From Geodermatophilus sp. TF02-6 (GTDB lineage Bacteria > Actinomycetota > Actinomycetes > Mycobacteriales > Geodermatophilaceae): a stretch of 64,000 nucleotides of DNA. Under the pieces are notes generated by a model that was given only the letters and a program-made list of their open reading frames with translations, searched no databases and was not told the origin of the DNA. Of this stretch, positions 25,975 to 35,104 are shown in pieces. The translations under genes and the position numbers were made by a program. Where the stretch lies: assembly GCF_003319115.1 (NCBI RefSeq), contig NZ_QOHF01000006.1:150021-214020 (forward strand), in the 5' to 3' direction. Every line of letters begins with the position of its first letter. The stretch's first letter is position 1.

Positions 25975-27609
25975 ATGACTGAGAGCCCGAGAGCACCTCG
26001 ACGGAGTCGCCACATCGGCGTCCGCGGCAAGATCCTCGCGGTCGGCGCCGCCGGCATGGCCGCCACCCTCGCGCTGGGCGGGTTCGGCATCGCCGGGCTG
26101 GGCGACGCGGGAGCGACCCTGGACGAGATCAACTCGCTGGAGACCGCGCTGGGCCATGCCCAGCGGATGGAGTACTACAACGCCGACCTGAGCGGCTGGC
26201 AGGTGTCCTACGCCTGGGACGTGCGCCTCTACGGGGCGCCCGCGGCGGTCGACGAGAACAGCCACCACCGGACCGGCTTCCGTGACCTGAGCGAGCAGTT
26301 GCTCGGCGACCTGGACGTGATGGCCGCAGATCCGCTGACCGCCGACGAGGCCGCCGCGCGCGACGAGATCGAGAGCCTCTACGGGGACTTCCTCGAGACC
26401 GACGACCAGATCGTCGCCCTCTACGCCCAGGACACACCGGCCACCACGGCCGCGGCCGACAAGCTGCTGATGGAGGGCAGCTGGCCCATCTACTTCGACA
26501 TCATCGACGCCACCACGCAGCTGAAGGACTCCCTCGGCAAGCGGGTCGAGGCCGCTAAGGCGGCCGCCGCGGACGCCCAGGAGCGGACCACCCGCATCAT
26601 GATCGCCGTCATCGTCCTCAGCGCGCTGCTGGTGCTGGGGATCGCTCTGGCCGTGGCTCGGCGCATCATCCGCCCGCTCTCCGCGGTGATGTCGGTGGCC
26701 ACCGCTCTGTCGGTCGGCGACCTGACCCGGGTCAGCGGCGTCCAGCAGGACGACGAGGTCGGTCGCACGGCAGCGGCCCTCGACCTCGCCGTCGGCAACC
26801 TGCGGGAGGTGATGGCGTCGGTGGTGTCGTCGGCGGACGCGGTGGCGGCGTCGTCCCAGGAGTTGTCGGCGTCGTCGGGTCAGATCGCTGCGTCTGCGGA
26901 CGAGACCGCTGCGCAGTCGTCGGTGGTGTCCGGTGCCGCGGGCGAGGTGGCCGGCAGCGTGCAGACCGTGGCGGCCGGAGCCGAGCAGATGGGGGCGTCG
27001 ATCCGGGAGATCGCCTCCAACGCCACAGCCGCCGCGCAGGTGGCCACGCGGGCGGTCACGGCGGTCGAGGAGACCTCCGCGGCCGTGACCAAGTTGGGGG
27101 TCTCCTCGACGGAGATCGGGGACGTGGTCAAGGTGATCACCTCGATCGCCGAGCAGACCAACCTGCTGGCGCTCAACGCCACCATCGAGGCGGCGCGGGC
27201 AGGGGAGGCGGGCAAGGGCTTCGCCGTGGTGGCCAACGAGGTCAAGGAGCTGGCCCAGGAGACGGCCAAGGCGACCGAGGACATCGCCCGCCGGGTGCAG
27301 TCCATCCAGGGGGACACCAGTGCGGCGGTGACCGCGATCGGGGAGATCTCCGGCATCGTCACCCAGATCTCCGACCGGCAGGCCACCATCGCCAGCGCCG
27401 TGGAGGAGCAGACCGCCACGACCAGCGAGATGGCCCGCTCGGCCGCCGAGGCCGCGGCCTCCACCGGGCAGATCACCGACAACATCGCGGCCGTGTCCTC
27501 CGGGGCGTCGTCGACCACCCAGGCGCTCACCCAGGCACGCACCTCCGTCGAGGAGCTCTCCCGGATGGCCGCCGACCTGCGCGGCAGCGTCGCCCGCTTC
27601 ACCTACTGA
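25975..27609 (+). CDS. Methyl-accepting chemotaxis protein
   Basis: The 544-residue receptor has a TM near residues 24-45, a four-helix-bundle sensor rich in Trp, Tyr and Asp ([22 protein letters not shown]), a second TM ([20 protein letters not shown]), HAMP and the signalling domain. The tip [23 protein letters not shown] is intact. The protein ends ARFTY like its neighbour. From about residue 380 onward the DNA is about 95% identical to the first receptor gene over 200 bp, whereas the sensor halves are unrelated in sequence. The two receptors probably sense different stimuli but share the same CheA/CheW. Confidence 0.94.
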   Translation: MTESPRAPRRSRHIGVRGKILAVGAAGMAATLALGGFGIAGLGDAGATLDEINSLETALGHAQRMEYYNADLSGWQVSYAWDVRLYGAPAAVDENSHHRTGFRDLSEQLLGDLDVMAADPLTADEAAARDEIESLYGDFLETDDQIVALYAQDTPATTAAADKLLMEGSWPIYFDIIDATTQLKDSLGKRVEAAKAAAADAQERTTRIMIAVIVLSALLVLGIALAVARRIIRPLSAVMSVATALSVGDLTRVSGVQQDDEVGRTAAALDLAVGNLREVMASVVSSADAVAASSQELSASSGQIAASADETAAQSSVVSGAAGEVAGSVQTVAAGAEQMGASIREIASNATAAAQVATRAVTAVEETSAAVTKLGVSSTEIGDVVKVITSIAEQTNLLALNATIEAARAGEAGKGFAVVANEVKELAQETAKATEDIARRVQSIQGDTSAAVTAIGEISGIVTQISDRQATIASAVEEQTATTSEMARSAAEAAASTGQITDNIAAVSSGASSTTQALTQARTSVEELSRMAADLRGSVARFTY

Positions 27610-27615
27610 CCGCAC

Positions 27616-27647
27616 TCCCGGAGCCGGGTCCCCACCCGGCTCCGGGA
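27616..27647 (+). terminator. Hairpin after the second receptor gene
   Basis: TCCCGGAGCCGGGT pairs perfectly with its complement over a CCCC loop, 7 bp after the stop codon. It separates the receptor genes from cheA, which may therefore have its own promoter in the following 240 bp. Confidence 0.75.
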
Positions 27648-27887
27648 CCGAGCAGGACCAGCCGATCGAGCCCCGGTCCAGGGCGTGCCGCACGGCGGGC
27701 GCGGCGAGGAGCGCGGTCGAGGCCGTGGCGACGGCTGCCGCGGAGGCCGCCACCGCGCAGCAGCCGCGCGACCTGGTCGCGCGGCCCGAGGAGGTGGACC
27801 CGGCGCCCTCGCCTTCACACCGGGCCGGGCCTGCCGATGACAGACCGAGAGGCCCGGACGCCGGGCAGGACGAGGGAGAGAGCATCC

Positions 27888-30365
27888 GTGGACGGTCTGG
27901 ACGACATCGTCGAGGAGTTCCTGGTCGAGAGCCACGAGAACCTCGACCAGCTGGACACCGACCTGGTCGCCCTCGAGCAGGAGCCCGACTCGCGCGAGCG
28001 GCTGTCGAGCATCTTCCGCACGATCCACACGATCAAGGGCACCAGTGGCTTCCTGGCCTTCTCCCGGCTGGAGGAGGTCACCCACGTCGGGGAGAACATG
28101 CTGTCCCGGCTGCGGGACGGCGAGCTGGCGCTGACCCCGCACCGGACCAGCGTGCTGCTGCAGATGGTCGACACCGTCCGCGCGCTGCTCGCCTCCATCG
28201 AGGCGACCGGCGGTGAGGGCTCGGTGGACGTCTCCGCCGTGGTCGCGGCCATCAGCGCCGCGATGGACGACGCCCCGGCCGCGGCGCCCGCCCCCGCCGT
28301 CGAGCCCGCCCCCGCCGCCGGTGACGCGGAGGACGCCGTCCCGCCCGCCCCCGCCGCCGGTGACGCGGAGGACGCCGTCCCCGAGGCCGTTCCCGAGGCC
28401 GCCGTCGACGCGGAGGCCGCCGCCTCCGAGGACGCCGACCCCGAGGCCGCCGTCCCGACCCCCGCCGTCCCGACCGCCGAGGCTCCGGCGCCACCCACGG
28501 CGCCGGCCCCACGACCCGAGCCCGCGGTCGAGCCCGCCGACCTGCACGACGGCGACGCCGCCCCCGCCGCCGACAGCGGCGGCCGGCAGTCCCGGCGGGC
28601 GGTCGCCGACAGCACCATCCGGGTCGACGTCGACCTGCTCGACGAGCTGATGCTGCTGGTCGGCGAGCTGGTGCTGACCCGCAACCAGATCGTCCAGTAC
28701 GTCGGCCGCTCCAACGACACCGACCTGGTACGCGCCTCGCAGCGGCTCAACCTCATCGCCAGCGAGCTGCAGGAGGGCGTCATGAAGACGCGCATGCAGC
28801 CGATCGACCACATCTGGTCCAAGCTGCCGCGCGTCGTCCGCGACCTGGGCCTGCAGCTGCAGAAGTCCATCCGCCTCGAGATGGAGGGCCGCGACACCGA
28901 GCTGGACAAGACGCTGCTCGAGGCGGTCAAGGACCCGCTGACCCACCTGGTCCGCAACTCCGTCGACCACGGCGTCGAGGCCCCCGAGGCCCGCCGGGCC
29001 GCCGGCAAGCCGACCGAGGGCGTGCTCACCCTCCGCGCCAAGCACGAGAGCGGCCAGGTCGTGGTCGAGGTCGCCGACGACGGCGCCGGCATCGACCCGG
29101 CCAAGGTCGGCGCCAAGGCCGTCGAGCGGGGACTGATCACCGCCGACGCGCTCGCCCGGATGAACCCGCAGGACGTCCTGCAGCTGATCTTCCTGCCCGG
29201 CTTCTCCACGGCCGCGGCGGTCACCAACGTCTCCGGCCGCGGCGTCGGCATGGACGTCGTCAAGACCAACATCGAGTCCATCGGCGGCACCATCGAGGTC
29301 GAGTCGGTCCCCGGGCACGGCACCTGCACCCGGTTGCGCATCCCGCTGACGCTGGCCATCGTCCCGGCGCTGACCGTCGAGTGCGCCGGCGACCGCTACG
29401 CCATCCCGCAGATCAGCCTGCAGGAGCTGGTCGCCCTGGACGCCGAGAAGGCGGCCACCGCCGTCGAGGAGGTCGGCGGCGCGCCGGTGTACCGGCTGCG
29501 CGGCGAGCTGCTCCCGCTGGTCCGGCTCACCGACGTCCTCGGGTTGACCTCCGAGCGGCACGACGGGCACGTCGTCATCGCCGTCCTCCGCTCGGAGGGC
29601 CGCCGCTTCGGCCTCGTCGTCGACCGCGTCATCAACACCGAGGAGATCGTGGTCAAGGCCGTCGGCGGCCAGCTCAAGGCGATCGGGTTGTACTCGGGCG
29701 CGACCGTCCTGGGCGACGGCACCGTGGCGCTCATCCTCGACGTGCAGGCCCTGGCCCGGCGTGCCCTGCGCACCGAGACCACCGAGCGCCAGGAGTCCCG
29801 CGAGGCCGCGCTGCGGGCCGCGGCGAGCGAGGCCGAGCGCCAGCGGATGCTGCTGGCCGCCATCGGCGGCGGCCGCCGCGTCGCGATCCCGCTGGACACC
29901 GTCACCCGCCTGGAGCAGGTGCGCGCCGAGTCGGTGGAGCGGGTCGGCAACCGGGAGGTCGTGCAGTACCGCGGCGCGATCCTGCCGATCGTCCGGCTCG
30001 ACCGACACCTGGGCGCCTACGGCGAGACCGACCGCGAGGTCCTCGAGGTCATCGTCTACACCGACCGCGGACGCAGCGTGGCGATCGCGGTCGAGGAGAT
30101 CCTCGACATCGTCGACGGCGAGGCGGCGATCCGCAGCGACATCGACGACCTGGGCCTGCTCGGCTCGGCGGTGCTCGGCGACAAGGTGACCGAGCTGCTC
30201 GACGTCCGCGCCGCGATCCTCGCCGCCGACCCGGCGTTCTATTCGGCCCACCCCTCCGCCCTCGCCCACCCCTCCGCCCTCGCCCACCCCTCCGCCCTCG
30301 CCCACCCCTCCGCCCTCGCGACCACGACGCCGGACGGCGTCCCCGGCTCCCTCCTGGAGGTCTGA
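27888..30365 (+). CDS. cheA: Chemotaxis histidine kinase CheA with tandem CheW-like domains
   Basis: The 825-residue kinase autophosphorylates in response to receptors and passes phosphate to CheY and CheB. Residues 1-105 are the Hpt domain with phospho-acceptor His47 (RTIHTIKGTSGF). A long Ala/Pro/Glu-rich linker (about 120-240) with repeats follows. The dimerisation domain (DVDLLDELMLLVGELVL) and the ATPase (N box HLVRNSVDHGV, G1 DDGAGID, G2 GRGVGMDVVK) come next, then two successive CheW-like domains instead of one. The C-terminus contains four copies of AHPSAL. The GTG with GAGGGAGAG upstream gives an N-terminus MDGLDDIVEEFL typical of CheA; an ATG 51 nt earlier is less likely. No dedicated CheY-binding P2 domain is apparent. 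Confidence 0.94.
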   Translation: MDGLDDIVEEFLVESHENLDQLDTDLVALEQEPDSRERLSSIFRTIHTIKGTSGFLAFSRLEEVTHVGENMLSRLRDGELALTPHRTSVLLQMVDTVRALLASIEATGGEGSVDVSAVVAAISAAMDDAPAAAPAPAVEPAPAAGDAEDAVPPAPAAGDAEDAVPEAVPEAAVDAEAAASEDADPEAAVPTPAVPTAEAPAPPTAPAPRPEPAVEPADLHDGDAAPAADSGGRQSRRAVADSTIRVDVDLLDELMLLVGELVLTRNQIVQYVGRSNDTDLVRASQRLNLIASELQEGVMKTRMQPIDHIWSKLPRVVRDLGLQLQKSIRLEMEGRDTELDKTLLEAVKDPLTHLVRNSVDHGVEAPEARRAAGKPTEGVLTLRAKHESGQVVVEVADDGAGIDPAKVGAKAVERGLITADALARMNPQDVLQLIFLPGFSTAAAVTNVSGRGVGMDVVKTNIESIGGTIEVESVPGHGTCTRLRIPLTLAIVPALTVECAGDRYAIPQISLQELVALDAEKAATAVEEVGGAPVYRLRGELLPLVRLTDVLGLTSERHDGHVVIAVLRSEGRRFGLVVDRVINTEEIVVKAVGGQLKAIGLYSGATVLGDGTVALILDVQALARRALRTETTERQESREAALRAAASEAERQRMLLAAIGGGRRVAIPLDTVTRLEQVRAESVERVGNREVVQYRGAILPIVRLDRHLGAYGETDREVLEVIVYTDRGRSVAIAVEEILDIVDGEAAIRSDIDDLGLLGSAVLGDKVTELLDVRAAILAADPAFYSAHPSALAHPSALAHPSALAHPSALATTTPDGVPGSLLEV
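30246..30317 (+). repeat. In-frame 18-bp tandem repeat in cheA
   Basis: GCCCACCCCTCCGCCCTC occurs four times without a mismatch and encodes AHPSAL four times near the CheA C-terminus. Perfect identity suggests recent expansion and possible length variation between strains. Confidence 0.9.
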
Positions 30366-30366
30366 C

Positions 30367-30828
30367 ATGGCCACCACCACCAGGCCCGCCGACAGCGGGG
30401 CCCCCGCCATCGGCGGCCAGCTGGCCACCTTCTGGCTCGACGGCGACCTGTACGGCGTCGAGGTGGCGCACGTGCAGGAGGTGCTGCGCAGCCAGGGGCT
30501 GACCCGGGTGCCCCTCGCCCCCGTCGCCGTCGCCGGCCTGATCAACCTGCGCGGGCAGGTGGTGACCGCGATCGAGCTGCGCCAGCGGCTGGGCCGGCCG
30601 CCGCGGCCCGAGGGCACCGACGCCGTCGTGATCGTCGTCCGGCTGCACGGGGAGGCGGTCAGCCTGCTCGTCGACGCCATCGCCGACGTCGTCGACGTCG
30701 ACCCGGCCGACTTCGAGGCCCCGCCGGACACCCTCGACGGCTCGGCGCGCGAGCTCATCCGCGGCGCGTTCAAGCTCGACGGGCAGCTGCTGCTGGCCCT
30801 CGACGTCCACAAGGCCGTGAGCGCCTGA
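30367..30828 (+). CDS. cheW: Chemotaxis coupling protein CheW
   Basis: The 153-residue adaptor links CheA to receptor tips. It is a single SH3-like CheW domain: LATFWLDGDLYGVEVAHVQEVL, VPLAPVAVAGLINLRGQVVTAIELRQRLG, and the second barrel half with VDAIADVVDVDPADFEAPP. It begins one base after the cheA stop, so expression is coupled to the kinase. The pairing with a CheA that already carries two CheW-like domains is consistent with arrays in which CheW and CheA P5 alternate. Confidence 0.94.
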   Translation: MATTTRPADSGAPAIGGQLATFWLDGDLYGVEVAHVQEVLRSQGLTRVPLAPVAVAGLINLRGQVVTAIELRQRLGRPPRPEGTDAVVIVVRLHGEAVSLLVDAIADVVDVDPADFEAPPDTLDGSARELIRGAFKLDGQLLLALDVHKAVSA

Positions 30829-31255
30829 GAGGCCCCTGCCCCTGCCCCCACGCCTTGCACGCTCGGCGCGGGTCCGGCAGGAGGCCGGGCGCGGCCGGAC
30901 TTCCCCGGCGGCCGACGGCCCGACCCGACGTGACCCCCGGCTGCGCCGCAGCCGGGGGTCACGTCGTCTGTCCGGGCCACGGCGCGACGCTCCCGGCGTC
31001 CTCCCGGGGCCACGGCGCGACCCTTCCGCCGCCCGACCCACGGCGCCCGGACCCCCCGACCTCGGCGATCCGGGGTCACCCGGCGGTGGGGGAGCCGTGA
31101 CCGCGCCCAGCAACTCTCCGTGGCCGTCCCATGGTCGAGAGGTGATGGGCGCGCAGGCCGCCGCCGGCTCCCCTCCGGCGAACGAGTGAGGGCCGCGTAG
31201 CGCCCTCCCGACGGCGCGGTCAGCATGGCGGCACCTACGTCTTGGGGGAGACGCC
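30829..31255. promoter_or_regulatory. Gap after cheW with a strong terminator
   Basis: A perfect 18-bp stem with a single-base loop lies at 30928-30964. Before it is a C-rich gene-end motif (CCCTGCCCCTGCCCCCACG) like others in the window. After it, GGGCCACGGCGCGAC is repeated twice (about 30975-31022). The last 60 bp carry a GGGGGAGA ribosome site for the next gene. No reading frame here looks like a gene. Confidence 0.5.
30928..30964 (+). terminator. Terminator of the cheA-cheW unit
   Basis: ACGTGACCCCCGGCTGCG and its exact complement are separated by one base. The position, 100 bp after cheW and before an unrelated gene, fits intrinsic termination. Confidence 0.75.
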
Positions 31256-32125
31256 GTGCCCTACTCGCTGGTCAGTGCCGCCACTCTCGGCTTCGACCTG
31301 GTCCGGCTGCCGGCCGGCCGCGCGGTCGCCGATGTCCTGCTCGCTGGCCTGGCCGCCGACGCGGCGGCGCTCGAACAGCTCGCCGCGGTCCACCCGGCCA
31401 CGGGCGGGGACCGGGCGGAGCGGGCGGCGCTCGCGGTCCGGTCGCGCCGGGCCCGCGAACTGGCCGCCGCCGCCCCGCAGCTGCGCACCTGCGTCGGCGC
31501 CGACCGCGCCGCCGTCCTCGTCGCGCAGCTCGAGCGCAGCACCATCGGGGACGCCGCCGCCGTGGAGCGGGTGCTGCGCGAGGACGTGCTCGGCCCCGAG
31601 CACCCCGCCGTGGCCCTGGTGGACGACGCGACGCGCGCCGCGGCCGCCGACGTCCTGGCCGACGCCGCGGTGGGCGCCTGGGCCGCCGAGGTGCTCCCGC
31701 CGCTGGTCCACCGCCAGCTGACCGGCCCCTTCACCGCCGCTGCCGGCGCGGGTCTGCCGACCACGCCCGAGCTCGACCTCGGCCCCGCGACCGGTGAGCT
31801 CACCGAGCTGCTGGCCGGGCTGCGGGCGCTGGACGCCGCGGGCCGGGCCCGGTGGCTGGCCGCCGTCGACCGGGGTCGGGCCGAGCGCCGGCCGTGGGCG
31901 GCGGCGATGCACGAGGCCTGCTGGGCCGCGCACGTCTCGGGGCGCACCCGCACCCTGGCCACCGCGCAGCTGCTCGCCGTCCGGGCCTTCCTGGACGGCG
32001 GCTTCACCGCCGCCGACGGCGCCGCGGGTGCGTGGAACGCGGTGGCCGGCTGCGTGCAGGGAATCGCCGTGGCCGACCTGCTCGGCGCCGACGCGCTCGC
32101 CGTGCTGCTGGCGCCGAGGGGCTGA
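31256..32125 (+). CDS. Uncharacterised Ala-rich protein
   Basis: I do not recognise a family for this 289-residue soluble protein. It starts with a GTG after GGGGGAGA. The N-terminus PYSLVSAATLGFDLVRLPAGRAVADVLLAGL is hydrophobic but not a signal peptide, the middle is Ala/Arg-rich and helical, and the C-terminal third has several aromatic and His/Cys residues in HEACWAAHVSGRTRTLATAQLLAVRAFLDGG and WNAVAGCVQGIAVADLLG, which look like the conserved core. It lies between the cheW terminator and a palindromic repeat, so it is probably a single-gene unit. Confidence 0.65.
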   Translation: MPYSLVSAATLGFDLVRLPAGRAVADVLLAGLAADAAALEQLAAVHPATGGDRAERAALAVRSRRARELAAAAPQLRTCVGADRAAVLVAQLERSTIGDAAAVERVLREDVLGPEHPAVALVDDATRAAAADVLADAAVGAWAAEVLPPLVHRQLTGPFTAAAGAGLPTTPELDLGPATGELTELLAGLRALDAAGRARWLAAVDRGRAERRPWAAAMHEACWAAHVSGRTRTLATAQLLAVRAFLDGGFTAADGAAGAWNAVAGCVQGIAVADLLGADALAVLLAPRG

Positions 32126-32140
32126 CCGCCGCCGACCTTC

Positions 32141-32205
32141 CCGGGCATGGGAAGCGATACGTGCGTCCTGGGGCTCGAAACGCAGGTATCGCTTCCCATA
32201 CCCGG
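32141..32205. repeat. Palindromic repeat family 2, copy A
   Basis: Two 26-nt arms (24 of 26 complementary; the left contains ATGGGAAGCGATACGTGCGT) enclose a 13-nt loop CCTGGGGCTCGAA. A second copy with nearly the same arms and loop length is at 45475-45533 in the opposite orientation. Here it lies between convergent genes and is followed by a run of 9 G. Confidence 0.75.
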
Positions 32206-32217
32206 GGGGGGGCAGGG

Positions 32218-33399
32218 TCAGTCCTCGTCGGGGTCGGGCAGCCGGGCGCCCGCCTTCACCTGGGCGCCGGCCTCGACGGTGGCCCGCCGGCCGACCAGGG
32301 TGATCTCGCCGTCCCCGCCGACCGCGGCCCGCTCGCCGACCTCCACGCCGTCGTCGAGGACGGCCCGGGTCACCGTGGCCCCGGCGCGCACGCGCACCCC
32401 GGGCAACAGCACCGAGTCGACCACGGTGGCCCCGGCTTCCACGACGACGCCGGGGGAGAGCACCGAGCCGCTCACCTGGCCGGCCACCCGGGTGCCGCCG
32501 GAGACCAGGCTGTCCTCCACCTCCGCGCCGCGCAGCACGCGGGCCGCGCTGTGCAGGCCGCCGCGGGTGTGCACCGGCCAACGCGGGTCGTCGAGGTCCA
32601 GCGGCGGCTCGGCGGAGCGGAACTCCTGGTGGGCCTGCCAGTAGGCGGGCACCGTGCCCACGTCGCGCCAGTAGCCGCGCAGCGGGTGCGCCCGGGCCAG
32701 CCCGTCGCGGGTCTGCGCGGGCAGCAGGTGGCTGCCGAGGTCGGCCAGGCCCTCGTCGCCGACCTCCGCGCTCAGGGCGTCGAGCCGGTCGAGGGTCGGG
32801 CCGGGGGAGAAGACGAACACCTCGTTGGTCGCCGTCGTGGTGCGCGGCTGCTCGGGCTTGTAGGCGTAGTCGGTGACCCGGCCGCCGTCGCCGACCTCGA
32901 CGATCCCGTAGCGCGGGGCGTCGTCCTCGGCGACCTCGGTGGTCACCATCGTGACCTCCGCGCCGGACTCCAGGTGCTCGTCGGCCACCTCCCGGTAGTC
33001 GAGCTTGTAGACCGCGTCGGAGCTGACCACGACCAGCGCGTCGGGGTCGAACTGGCGGACCAGCGGCGCGTACCGCCACAGCGAGTCGGCGGTGCCCGAG
33101 ACCCACCCGCCGCGCTCGCTGCCCTGGTAGGGCGGCAGGGTCAGCAGGCCGCCGTCCATGTGGTCGAGGTCCCAGGGCTGGCCGTTGGCCAGGTGCTGCG
33201 ACAGCGACGTGGGGTTGTACTGCACCGACACCCACACGTCGCCGATGTACGAGTGCTGGCAGTTGCTCAGCGGGAAGTCGATCAGCCGGTACACCCCGGC
33301 GAACGGGACGGCGGGCTTGGCGCGCTGCTCGGTGAGCAGCTCCAGGCGGCCGCCGGCGCCGCCGGCGAGGACGAGGGCGAGGACACGGGGGAGCGCCAT
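32218..33399 (-). CDS. glgC: Glucose-1-phosphate adenylyltransferase (ADP-glucose pyrophosphorylase)
   Basis: The enzyme makes ADP-glucose for glycogen synthesis. The 393-residue protein has the nucleotidyltransferase N-terminus LALVLAGGAGGRLELL, the RAKPAVPFAGVYRLIDFPLSNC block, WVSGTADSLWRYAPLV and YWRDVGTVPAYWQAHQEF, all characteristic of GlgC, and a C-terminal left-handed beta-helix of hexapeptide repeats from about residue 295. The first Gly-rich loop reads GGAGGRLELL rather than the usual GGxGTRLxPLT, a mild deviation. It stands alone and faces the upstream uncharacterised gene across a palindromic repeat. The product could also feed GlgE-type alpha-glucan synthesis. Confidence 0.9.
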   Translation of the reverse strand: MALPRVLALVLAGGAGGRLELLTEQRAKPAVPFAGVYRLIDFPLSNCQHSYIGDVWVSVQYNPTSLSQHLANGQPWDLDHMDGGLLTLPPYQGSERGGWVSGTADSLWRYAPLVRQFDPDALVVVSSDAVYKLDYREVADEHLESGAEVTMVTTEVAEDDAPRYGIVEVGDGGRVTDYAYKPEQPRTTTATNEVFVFSPGPTLDRLDALSAEVGDEGLADLGSHLLPAQTRDGLARAHPLRGYWRDVGTVPAYWQAHQEFRSAEPPLDLDDPRWPVHTRGGLHSAARVLRGAEVEDSLVSGGTRVAGQVSGSVLSPGVVVEAGATVVDSVLLPGVRVRAGATVTRAVLDDGVEVGERAAVGGDGEITLVGRRATVEAGAQVKAGARLPDPDED

Positions 33400-33445
33400 G
33401 GCACCGGGCTACCCGGGCCGCGGGCGGGTCACCCCCTGGGCCCGG

Positions 33446-35104
33446 TCAGGCTCTGCGTCCGTCCGCGGCACCGGCCTGGACGGGGGCCGCCGGCGCTCGA
33501 CCGCCGTCCCGGCCCGGCGCAGGAGCCCGGGGCGGCGCGGCCAGGAGGTCGGCGACCGCGGCCACCCGGGCCGGGACGTCGTCCGCCGGCTCCGGCCGGC
33601 CCAGCCAGTAGCCCTGCGCCTCGTCGCAGCCGAAGGCGGCCAGCTGCCCCCAGGTCCGCCGGGTCTCCACGCCCTCCGCGACCACCCGCAGCCCCAGGTG
33701 GTGGGCCAGGGCGATGGTGCTCCGGACGATCGCCCGGTCGTTGCCGTCGAGCTCCATGGTGGAGACGAACGAGCGGTCGATCTTGAGCGTGTCCACCGGG
33801 AGGCGGCTGAGGTAGGACAGCGACGCGTGCCCGGTGCCGTAGTCGTCGACCGACAGGCGCAACCCCAGTCCGCGCAGCCGGGCGAGCACCCGCACCGCCC
33901 GGTCGGGGTCCTTCATCGCGGCGCTCTCGGTGATCTCCAGCTCCAGGGACGACGGGGGCAGCCCGTGGGCGCCCAGGAGGCCGGCGACCCGGTCGGGGAG
34001 CTCCTCGTCGAGCAGGCTGCGGGCGGAGAGGTTGACCGAGACGGCCAGCGACAGCCCCTGGTCGGCCCACCGCCGGCAGTCGGCGAGGGCCTGCTCGAGC
34101 ACGGCGTCGGTGAGCGGCCGGATCAGGCCGGTCGCCTCGGCCAGGCCGATGAACTCCCCGGGCAGCACGGTCCCGCGGCGGGGGTGCTGCCACCGGACGA
34201 GCGCCTCCACGGCCCGCACCCGGCCGCCGGCGAGGCCGACCCGCGGCTGGTAGTGCACCCGCAGGTCGCCGGCGCCGATGGCGCGGCGCAGCTCGCCGAA
34301 GAGGGCCAGCTGGGCGGCGTCGGACCGCTCGAGGCCCGGGGACCAGCCGACCACCCCGGACCGCTCGGCCTTGGCGGCGTACATGGCCACGTCGGCCGCG
34401 CGCAGCAGGTCGTCGGCGCCGTCGCGGCTGGAGACGACACCGACGCTGCCGTCGACCTCGAGGACCGCACCGTCGACGTCGAAGGGACGGCGCAGCGCGG
34501 CCAGCAGCGCGGTGGTGAGCTGCCCGGTCGCGGCGTCGTCGCGGCCGCGCAGCAGGACGGCGAACTCGTCGCCGCCGAGCCGGGCCAGCACCGTGTCGGG
34601 CGGTAGCTCCCCGGTGAGCCGGGTGGCCACGGCGCGCAGCAGCGCGTCGCCGACGGCGTGGCCCAGGACGTCGTTGACCTCCTTGAACCGGTCGAGGTCG
34701 AGGAGCACCACCGTGGTGTCCGGGCCCCCGGCGGCCGTGTCGGCCAGCGCGGACGCCAGCTCCCCGGCCAGCCCGGGGCGGTTGAGCAGCGCGGTGAGGT
34801 CGTCGGTGCGCGCGCGGACCCGCAGCTCCTCCTCGGCCTGCGCGCGCTGGCGGAACTGCGCCTTGAGCTCGGCGGCCCGCCGGGCTCCGAAGACGGCCAT
34901 GAACACGTGGGAGACGGCCAGGAGCAGCACGACGTGGTCGAGCGGCACCGCGCGGTGCTGCGCGGACCAGCCCGCCAGCCGGGCCGGGAGGTCCCATGCC
35001 ACGCTGGCGGCGGCCACCAGCACGGTGAGGACGGCGACCAGCGCCGCCTCACGGGACACCCGGGCCCGCAGGTCGACGAGCACGTCGACTGGTCGGTTCG
35101 TCAC
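33446..35104 (-). CDS. Membrane GGDEF-EAL cyclic di-GMP protein
   Basis: The 552-residue protein has two N-terminal TM helices (ALVAVLTVLVAAASVAWDL and a helix near residue 60), a short coiled linker, a GGDEF domain with intact LGGDEF and an EAL domain. In the latter EALVRW, VSVNLSARSL, LEITESAAM, DDYGTGHASLSYL, DTLKIDRSFV and VVAEGVET are all present, so both synthesis and hydrolysis of c-di-GMP appear possible. The RxxD inhibitory site is absent (ELPPD occupies the place). GGGGGAGGA precedes the GTG. It sits between the two halves of the chemotaxis island, which may point to a link between motility and c-di-GMP. Confidence 0.9.
   Translation of the reverse strand: MTNRPVDVLVDLRARVSREAALVAVLTVLVAAASVAWDLPARLAGWSAQHRAVPLDHVVLLLAVSHVFMAVFGARRAAELKAQFRQRAQAEEELRVRARTDDLTALLNRPGLAGELASALADTAAGGPDTTVVLLDLDRFKEVNDVLGHAVGDALLRAVATRLTGELPPDTVLARLGGDEFAVLLRGRDDAATGQLTTALLAALRRPFDVDGAVLEVDGSVGVVSSRDGADDLLRAADVAMYAAKAERSGVVGWSPGLERSDAAQLALFGELRRAIGAGDLRVHYQPRVGLAGGRVRAVEALVRWQHPRRGTVLPGEFIGLAEATGLIRPLTDAVLEQALADCRRWADQGLSLAVSVNLSARSLLDEELPDRVAGLLGAHGLPPSSLELEITESAAMKDPDRAVRVLARLRGLGLRLSVDDYGTGHASLSYLSRLPVDTLKIDRSFVSTMELDGNDRAIVRSTIALAHHLGLRVVAEGVETRRTWGQLAAFGCDEAQGYWLGRPEPADDVPARVAAVADLLAAPPRAPAPGRDGGRAPAAPVQAGAADGRRA

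Noticed and set aside
27648..27887. Sigma28-like promoter directly upstream of cheA
   Set aside because: A GCCGATCG word is present at about 27660 but no suitable -35 is found 15 bp before it.
27603..31226. Long reverse frame across cheA and cheW
   Set aside because: It is antisense to clearly conserved chemotaxis domains and ignores two strong hairpins.
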